From: Verrucomicrobiota bacterium
GTDB lineage: Bacteria; Verrucomicrobiota; Verrucomicrobiia; Limisphaerales; JAEYXS01
Length of the DNA: 6,430 nt
NCBI GenBank assembly: GCA_021156225.1
Contig: JAJNBN010000216.1
Location: 1 to 6,430, forward strand
Direction: 5' to 3'
Under the pieces are notes generated by a model. The model did not search any database and was not told where the DNA came from. It saw only the letters and a program-made list of their open reading frames with translations. The position numbers and the translations under genes were made by a program. Positions within the stretch are counted from its first letter, which is position 1; each line of letters opens with the position of its first letter. This document shows positions 1-3,776 of this stretch, piece after piece.

Positions 1-14
1 AAACTTCACCACCA

Positions 15-1349
15 TTACGCGATCAGGTCATGGATGACCTCGCCGCCGTCCACGATCTCGATCGGACGGGCACCAGGGGCCATCAGTTCCTTCTCGGCGT
101 CGATGCCGATCTGGTGATACACCGTCTTGGCATAGCTCTCCACGGACACCGGGTTTTCGTCCGGTTCCGCACCCGTCGGGTCGGAGGAACCATAGACCAT
201 GCCGCGCTTGATGCCGCCACCGGCCATCGCGATGCTGAACACCTTCGGCCAGTGATCGCGACCGGCGGTCTTGTTGATCATCGGCGTGCGGCCGAATTCC
301 GAGGTGACCATCACCAGTGTGGAATCGAGCATGCCGCGCTGGTCCAAATCCTTGATGAGCATCGCGAATGCCTGGTCGAACTGAGGCATCTGGCGGTCCA
401 TCGCGTTCTTGATGTTGTCGTGGTGATCCCAGCCACCGTAGGTGAGGGACACGAAACGGACACCGGATTCCACCAAGCGACGGGCGAGCAGCATGCGCTG
501 ACCAGCCGTGTTACGGCCGTATTCATCGCGCAACTTGGCGTTTTCCTTCTCGATGTTGAAGGCATCACGGGCCTTCTCGGAAGAGATCATCGCGTAAGCG
601 CGTTGATAGAAGGAATCCATGCCGTCGAGGGCGTCGGACTTTTCCAACCCGCTGAAATGGGCATCCACAGCCTCGCGCATCGTGCGGCGTTGGGCAAAAC
701 GTTCATCCGAGACACCCTTCGGCAGGGTGAGATCGCGGACGGCGAAACCGTTGTTAGCCGGATCGCTACCGAGGCTAAACGGACCGTAGGCGGAACCCAG
801 GTAACCGGTGCCGGCATAAGGCGTCGGAACACTCGGCACCACGACGTAAGGCGGCAGATTCTCGCGGGAACCCAACTCGTGCGACACCACCGAGCCGAAG
901 CTTGGGAATTGCAGGGCTGGGCTGGGGCGGTAACCCGTGAACATGTTATGCGTGCCGCGTTCGTGAGCAGCTTCACCGTGGGTCATGGAGCGGATGACCG
1001 TCAGTTTGTCGGCGATCTGCGCCGTGTTCTTCAGGTGCTCGCTGAAATATTCGCCCTCGATCTTCGTCTTCACGGTGCCCATCGGTCCGCGATATTCGAT
1101 AGGGGAGCCGATCTTCGGATCCCAAGATTCCTGATGGGCCATGCCACCGGGGAGGTAAATCTGGATGACGGACTTGGCCTGACCGGCCTTGCCGCCGAGC
1201 TTGGTGCCTTGTTTGGCAGCGGCTTGCACCGCTTTAGGCAGCGTAAGACCAAAGGTTCCTAGCAGGCCGACGAACAGAAATTCGCGACGATTCGGACGCC
1301 AGATATGATCACGGCTATTGCACCAGCCGCCTAGGTTTTGGTTGCTCAT
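15..1349 (-). CDS. DUF1501 family protein, Tat-exported, complete
   Basis: This 444-residue protein belongs to the DUF1501 family, which has an alkaline-phosphatase/sulfatase-like fold, is abundant in Planctomycetota and Verrucomicrobiota, and has no firmly assigned substrate. Residues 20-25 (NRREFL) followed by a hydrophobic stretch to about 36 and VQAAA at 41-45 form a twin-arginine signal, so export in folded form is likely. The mature part opens with SVIQIYLPGGMAHQESWDPK (60-79), the family's metal-site-like N-terminal block. It continues with GGWDHHDN (305-312), SEFGRTPMIN (350-359), GRDHWPKVFS (363-372) and GGGIKRGMVYGSSD (377-390), all family hallmarks in the expected order. Length is normal and no frameshift is seen. 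The ATG at 1349 is preceded by AGG with a 5-base gap, a weak ribosome site. The usual DUF1549/DUF1553 cytochrome partner is not upstream; downstream cannot be judged because the window ends 14 bases past the stop. Family assignment is firm; substrate is unknown. Confidence 0.95.
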   Translation of the reverse strand: MSNQNLGGWCNSRDHIWRPNRREFLFVGLLGTFGLTLPKAVQAAAKQGTKLGGKAGQAKSVIQIYLPGGMAHQESWDPKIGSPIEYRGPMGTVKTKIEGEYFSEHLKNTAQIADKLTVIRSMTHGEAAHERGTHNMFTGYRPSPALQFPSFGSVVSHELGSRENLPPYVVVPSVPTPYAGTGYLGSAYGPFSLGSDPANNGFAVRDLTLPKGVSDERFAQRRTMREAVDAHFSGLEKSDALDGMDSFYQRAYAMISSEKARDAFNIEKENAKLRDEYGRNTAGQRMLLARRLVESGVRFVSLTYGGWDHHDNIKNAMDRQMPQFDQAFAMLIKDLDQRGMLDSTLVMVTSEFGRTPMINKTAGRDHWPKVFSIAMAGGGIKRGMVYGSSDPTGAEPDENPVSVESYAKTVYHQIGIDAEKELMAPGARPIEIVDGGEVIHDLIA

Positions 1350-1383
1350 ATATACCTATGGTTGTGTTGATAAGGGCTTCGAC

Positions 1384-1412
1384 AGTATAAAATGTTATTT
1401 CTGAGGCGATTG
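1384..1412 (-). promoter_or_regulatory. Possible promoter of the DUF1501 gene
   Basis: Reading the minus strand, TATACT (complement of 1384-1389) matches the sigma-70 -10 consensus at five of six positions and would give a leader of about 28-30 bases before the ATG at 1349. At 17 bases upstream the -35 position is CAATCG (1407-1412), which is a poor match, so an activator or another sigma factor might be needed. The box is seen in the sequence; its function is inferred. Confidence 0.3.
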
Positions 1413-1424
1413 CAACCCGCAATC
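1408..1424. repeat. Inverted repeat GATTGC-N5-GCAATC, possible operator
   Basis: Two perfect 6-base arms (1408-1413 and 1419-1424) are separated by 5 bases. The repeat overlaps and lies just upstream of the expected -35 region of the DUF1501 gene, a place where a dimeric regulator could bind. The arms are short enough to arise by chance, and no regulator gene is present nearby. Confidence 0.25.
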
Positions 1425-1547
1425 ACGTCCCATTTTTGACTTTTTGCCGTATGCGACCGCTCTTTTTCGCACACTGGCTCCTTAGATTCGGACGGGCCGC
1501 AACCTCCGCAGGTTACATCCTATATTTTCCCGTTCCCAAAAAGTGCT

Positions 1548-1664
1548 ATGTCAACTGTCTTGGACGCTTCGCAATCGGGCTTATTCACCCAGATGGAAAA
1601 AAACCGTAAAAATTATCAGATTCTCTTCCCTGAACGCTTGGCGCTGTGGGAGCAGATTGCCTGA
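1548..1664 (+). CDS. Candidate 38-residue small ORF, unknown function
   Basis: An ATG at 1548 opens a 38-codon frame ending in TGA at 1662-1664. The peptide begins MSTVLDASQSGLFTQMEKN and ends LFPERLALWEQIA. It is soluble-looking, with mixed charged and hydrophobic residues in a helix-friendly C-terminal half, and no signal peptide or membrane segment. The composition reads like ordinary protein, unlike the out-of-frame shadows elsewhere in the window. The stop lies only 3 bases from the convergent stop of the propeller gene. The frame is also open upstream back to a stop at 1437-1439, without another ATG. No clear Shine-Dalgarno sequence precedes it (AAAAAGTGCT), and the only promoter hint is TATATT at 1521-1526. 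It might be a genuine small gene, the surviving 5' end of a longer gene, or chance. I do not recognise it. Confidence 0.35.
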   Translation: MSTVLDASQSGLFTQMEKNRKNYQILFPERLALWEQIA

Positions 1665-1667
1665 TGC

Positions 1668-2933
1668 TTACTTAACCAGTTCCACCGCAAAGATTTTCGC
1701 GCCATCGCGAACGTAAAGCTTGCCCTCGCTGTAGGCGGGGTGACTCCACGTTTTACCGCAGGCCTGCAGGCGGCCCAGTTCATCATACTTGGTCGGATCG
1801 GTCTTCAGGAGGCGTAATTCCCCTGCATCGCTCATCACCAGTAGTTTATCTTGAAAACGCATGACCGAGGCATAATCGCCAAAGCCGGGCTGATTCCACT
1901 TCACTTGGCCGGTCTTGAAATCAATGCACAGAAACTCCGTCTTGCTCCCCGGTCCCAAGCCGTACAGGTAACCATCCACCAGCACTGGGGTGGCGATATT
2001 GATTTTCAGGGTGGGATTTTTCCACTCTTCCTTGGCCTTTAACTCGTTGCCTACCTTGGAGATGCGAAATTTGATCAGGCCCAAGGAATGGGAGGCTACG
2101 GTCACCGTATCGCCCTCAATGATCGGGGTGACGATATGGCGCTTGGCCCCGCTCTTGAGCGGAGTGCGCCATAGAATCTTGCCCGTGGCCACATCCGCGC
2201 CCAGCAGGGCATCCGCGCTGAACCAGACCACCTGTTTCACTCCTGACAGTGTTGCCACCACTAGCGATGCATAGGCGGCATTGTCCTGACCGGTCTTCCA
2301 GAGCACTTTGCCAGTCGTTTTATCGAAGCAGACCAAGGCCCCGCCTTCCGGACTGCCCACCGGGAGAAACAGGCGGTTGCCCTCGATGACCCCGGACCCG
2401 TTGTTCCCATGACGCCGGGCGGCGGTCTCTTTCGCCTCGGGCGCGTTCTGGTCCACGAAGAACGTGGCCCCGAAATCCTTGGCGAAGCTAGTCTGCCAGA
2501 CCGTCTTGCCGTCCTTCAGCGAGAGGCAGCTAAACTCGCCGTTGCAAGATTGCACGTAGGCCTTGTCGCCATCGATCATCGGCGTGCAACGGGGACCGGG
2601 TCCATAAGTGTTCCGGAAATCGACCGAGTCCGCGAATGGCACCGACCAGAGTTTCTTGCCTGTGGTGATGTCCACGGCGTTCGCCACTTCCTTGCCGTTT
2701 TGCTCATCCAGATACACCAGGGTCTTTCCGGCGAGCACGGGGGAGGCCTGACCCTTGCCGATATCCAACCGCCAGATGGGCGTCGTATCCTTCGGCAAGG
2801 CGGTCAACGTGCGCGACGTTTCCGTCACGACGCCATCGCGATTGGGGCCGCGCCATTGCGGCCAATCTGCCGAGGCAGTCAGACAGGGCAGGACCGAGGC
2901 AAGGCAGAGCGCTTTATGGAAAATGGGTTTCAT
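1668..2933 (-). CDS. Secreted PQQ-type (outer membrane assembly BamB-like) beta-propeller protein
   Basis: This 421-residue protein is a PQQ-like beta-propeller of the single-domain kind common in Verrucomicrobiota and Planctomycetota. Residues 1-22 form a Sec signal (MKPIFHK, then a hydrophobic core, then TASA before D23). The mature protein starts with DWPQWRGPNRDG (23-34), the usual opening of this subfamily. Blade motifs of the type D-x-x-TGK-x-x-W recur at 88-96, 138-146, 204-212, 247-255 and 338-346, consistent with about seven or eight blades. It probably acts in the periplasm. No haem-binding CxxCH or dehydrogenase catalytic motif is seen, so the evidence favours a binding or scaffold propeller over a quinoprotein dehydrogenase; its ligand is unknown. 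The frame also has an ATG at 2978, but that would put 15 non-hydrophobic residues ahead of the signal peptide and would overlap the likely promoter, so the ATG at 2933 is chosen. Neither ATG has a clear Shine-Dalgarno sequence. Confidence 0.9.
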   Translation of the reverse strand: MKPIFHKALCLASVLPCLTASADWPQWRGPNRDGVVTETSRTLTALPKDTTPIWRLDIGKGQASPVLAGKTLVYLDEQNGKEVANAVDITTGKKLWSVPFADSVDFRNTYGPGPRCTPMIDGDKAYVQSCNGEFSCLSLKDGKTVWQTSFAKDFGATFFVDQNAPEAKETAARRHGNNGSGVIEGNRLFLPVGSPEGGALVCFDKTTGKVLWKTGQDNAAYASLVVATLSGVKQVVWFSADALLGADVATGKILWRTPLKSGAKRHIVTPIIEGDTVTVASHSLGLIKFRISKVGNELKAKEEWKNPTLKINIATPVLVDGYLYGLGPGSKTEFLCIDFKTGQVKWNQPGFGDYASVMRFQDKLLVMSDAGELRLLKTDPTKYDELGRLQACGKTWSHPAYSEGKLYVRDGAKIFAVELVK

Positions 2934-2958
2934 GAGGGTTGGTTTGCTAGTCTTGGAC

Positions 2959-2987
2959 GGGATAACGGGCCATGTCATTCAGGTCAA
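2959..2987 (-). promoter_or_regulatory. Possible promoter of the PQQ-propeller gene
   Basis: On the minus strand TTGACC (complement of 2982-2987) matches five of six -35 positions and is followed after 17 bases by TATCCC (complement of 2959-2964), a weak -10 with three matches. Transcription would begin near 2950, leaving a short leader before the ATG at 2933 and excluding the ATG at 2978. Inference from consensus only. Confidence 0.3.
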
Positions 2988-3010
2988 GGCTGGCCTGCCT
3001 GCTTAACCGC

Positions 3011-3038
3011 TTGTCGTTGGCGCGCAGAACGCTATATT
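3011..3038 (+). promoter_or_regulatory. Likely sigma-70-type promoter for the two small plus-strand genes
   Basis: TTGTCG (3011-3016, four of six matches to TTGACA) and TATATT (3033-3038, five of six to TATAAT) are 16 bases apart. The predicted start near 3045 gives a leader of about 18 bases that includes the GGAG ribosome site. It stands back to back with the propeller gene's presumed promoter in a 129-base divergent region. Confidence 0.45.
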
Positions 3039-3052
3039 AGCGGAAATCAATC

Positions 3053-3056
3053 GGAG
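3053..3056 (+). promoter_or_regulatory. Ribosome binding site that fixes the start at 3063
   Basis: GGAG lies 6 bases before the ATG at 3063. It is the clearest Shine-Dalgarno sequence in the window and supports this ATG over the longer in-frame extension that stays open back to 2409 and only reads antisense to the propeller gene. Confidence 0.6.
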
Positions 3057-3062
3057 CGTTTT

Positions 3063-3311
3063 ATGGCCTTGGTATACATTGCCGGTGTCTTTTTTCTCAT
3101 CCTCTTCCTGATGAAGCTCTCTCATTGGCAGCGGATACGTTCGTTGCGCCGCCAAGGTGTTTACCCTCAACCCGGACAGGCTTCGATGTCAGATGTGGAG
3201 CGTCTGGTAAAAGCGGGTCATCGAATCGAGGCGATGGTCTGTTACCGGGAGTTGTTTCCCAAGGCCGGACTGGCAGAAGCTAAAGAAACGGTCGACGCTC
3301 TAAATCGATAG
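3063..3311 (+). CDS. Small membrane-anchored protein with ribosomal L7/L12 C-terminal-like motif
   Basis: This 82-residue protein has one N-terminal membrane segment (about residues 2-18), then a basic stretch HWQRIRSLRR (21-30) that should face the cytoplasm. A short C-terminal helical unit follows (44-80). In that unit the pattern D-V-E-R-L-V-K-A-G-x-R-I-E-A-M, then YRE, then GLAEAKETVD, resembles the conserved helices of the ribosomal protein L7/L12 C-terminal domain (KIxxIKxxRExTGLGLKEAKxxVE). Small proteins carrying this motif outside the ribosome are widespread in bacteria, but their role is not established. A helical protein-protein contact at the membrane is an inference. It is complete, has a good ribosome site and promoter, and is followed after 39 bases by another membrane protein gene, so the two probably share a transcript. 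The gap (3312-3350) holds only a 5-bp stem, GAGAA/TTCTC (3316-3333). Confidence 0.8.
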   Translation: MALVYIAGVFFLILFLMKLSHWQRIRSLRRQGVYPQPGQASMSDVERLVKAGHRIEAMVCYRELFPKAGLAEAKETVDALNR

Positions 3312-3350
3312 GATGGAGAAGCCGCACTTTCTCAGAACGAAAGATTAAAA

Positions 3351-3689
3351 ATGAACACCATCACTGCTATTCTCACCCTCTTGGCCGGAGTGCTGCAGCT
3401 TGTTCTGCCGCTCATGTTCACGCTCGCTTTGTTTCTCTGGTGGCGGCGTTTGCGCCATTGGTCTTTTGCCGTGCTTGCAGTCGCTACCGCTGTCGGGTTT
3501 CTGGCCCAAGCTGCCAGTTTTATCGCCATTAATCTGCGGGTAAAGTCCCCGGGAACGGATATCGATTATTTCTTCCAAGCCAGTTCAACCCTTAACATCC
3601 TCATGATCTTATCGCTCTTCGCGGGGGCGATCGGTTTGTTCCATGCGGTGAAGGATAATTTCATGTTTGAGGAAGCAAAGCGGGGGTGA
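3351..3689 (+). CDS. Hypothetical small membrane protein, three predicted transmembrane segments
   Basis: This 112-residue hydrophobic protein has likely membrane segments at about 5-31, 38-60 and 80-100. The RRLR at 32-35 between the first two segments suggests that this loop is cytoplasmic, which places the N-terminus outside and the charged tail (KDNFMFEEAKRG) inside. The loop at 61-77, which would face outward, contains DIDYFF. There is no signal for lipid attachment, no catalytic motif and no family I recognise. The ATG at 3351 is the first in frame; only a weak purine run (GAACGAAAGA) precedes it, so translation might depend on the upstream gene. The stop is 87 bases from the convergent stop of the esterase gene. 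The real reading is supported by coherent membrane topology and by the clean junction with its upstream neighbour. Confidence 0.7.
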   Translation: MNTITAILTLLAGVLQLVLPLMFTLALFLWWRRLRHWSFAVLAVATAVGFLAQAASFIAINLRVKSPGTDIDYFFQASSTLNILMILSLFAGAIGLFHAVKDNFMFEEAKRG

Positions 3690-3776
3690 TGCGAATGATC
3701 GGAGCGGACCAATCCTTTTGGAAAGTATCGAATGACTGTTTTCTGTTTTAATGGCCGCTTCCCCAGATCTGTACTG
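3690..3776. other. Short convergent gap between small membrane gene and esterase
   Basis: These 87 bases separate two convergent stops. They contain a CCAA-N5-TTGG element (4-bp arms), a CAGATCTG palindrome (3764-3771) and a short T-run (TTTTCTGTTTTA). None forms a strong stem followed by a T-tract, so a bidirectional terminator is plausible by position but not supported by sequence. Confidence 0.4.

Larger units (their letters stand above)
1350..1667. other. Intergenic stretch between DUF1501 start and PQQ-propeller stop
   Basis: These 318 bases contain no long gene. They hold, from left to right, a minus-strand -10-like box for the DUF1501 gene (1384-1389), a small inverted repeat (1408-1424), a 5-bp stem with a 4-base loop (AACCT-CCGC-AGGTT, 1501-1514), a TATATT box on the plus strand (1521-1526) without a good -35 partner, and a candidate 38-codon ORF (1548-1664). 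Two A-runs at 1594-1600 and 1604-1608 read as T-runs on the minus strand, downstream of the propeller gene, but no GC-rich stem precedes them, so no intrinsic terminator is called. Confidence 0.6.

Noticed and set aside
30..1262. A 410-codon plus-strand frame opposite the DUF1501 gene
   Set aside because: It lies entirely antisense to a firmly identified gene; its translation is His/Arg/Gly-rich with no recognisable domain, as expected of the complement of GC-rich codons.
1436..1464. TTGACT on the plus strand as a -35 box for the small ORF
   Set aside because: At normal spacing the -10 position reads GCTCTT, which is not a promoter match, and the ORF is more than 80 bases further on.
1501..1514. 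AACCT-CCGC-AGGTT hairpin upstream of the small ORF
   Set aside because: Five base pairs with no flanking pairing or T-run is too weak to call a terminator, a riboswitch or an RNA gene.
2409..3062. In-frame plus-strand extension ahead of the gene at 3063
   Set aside because: Most of it is antisense to the propeller gene. A promoter, a GGAG ribosome site and the start of a membrane segment all point to the ATG at 3063.
3689..3751. A 20-codon ORF overlapping the stop of the three-segment membrane gene by a TGATG junction
   Set aside because: The overlap resembles translational coupling, but the peptide is too short and featureless to support, and no ribosome site of its own is visible.
3764..3771. 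CAGATCTG palindrome between convergent genes
   Set aside because: An 8-base palindrome with no extended arms or T-tract is expected by chance and does not support a terminator or binding site.
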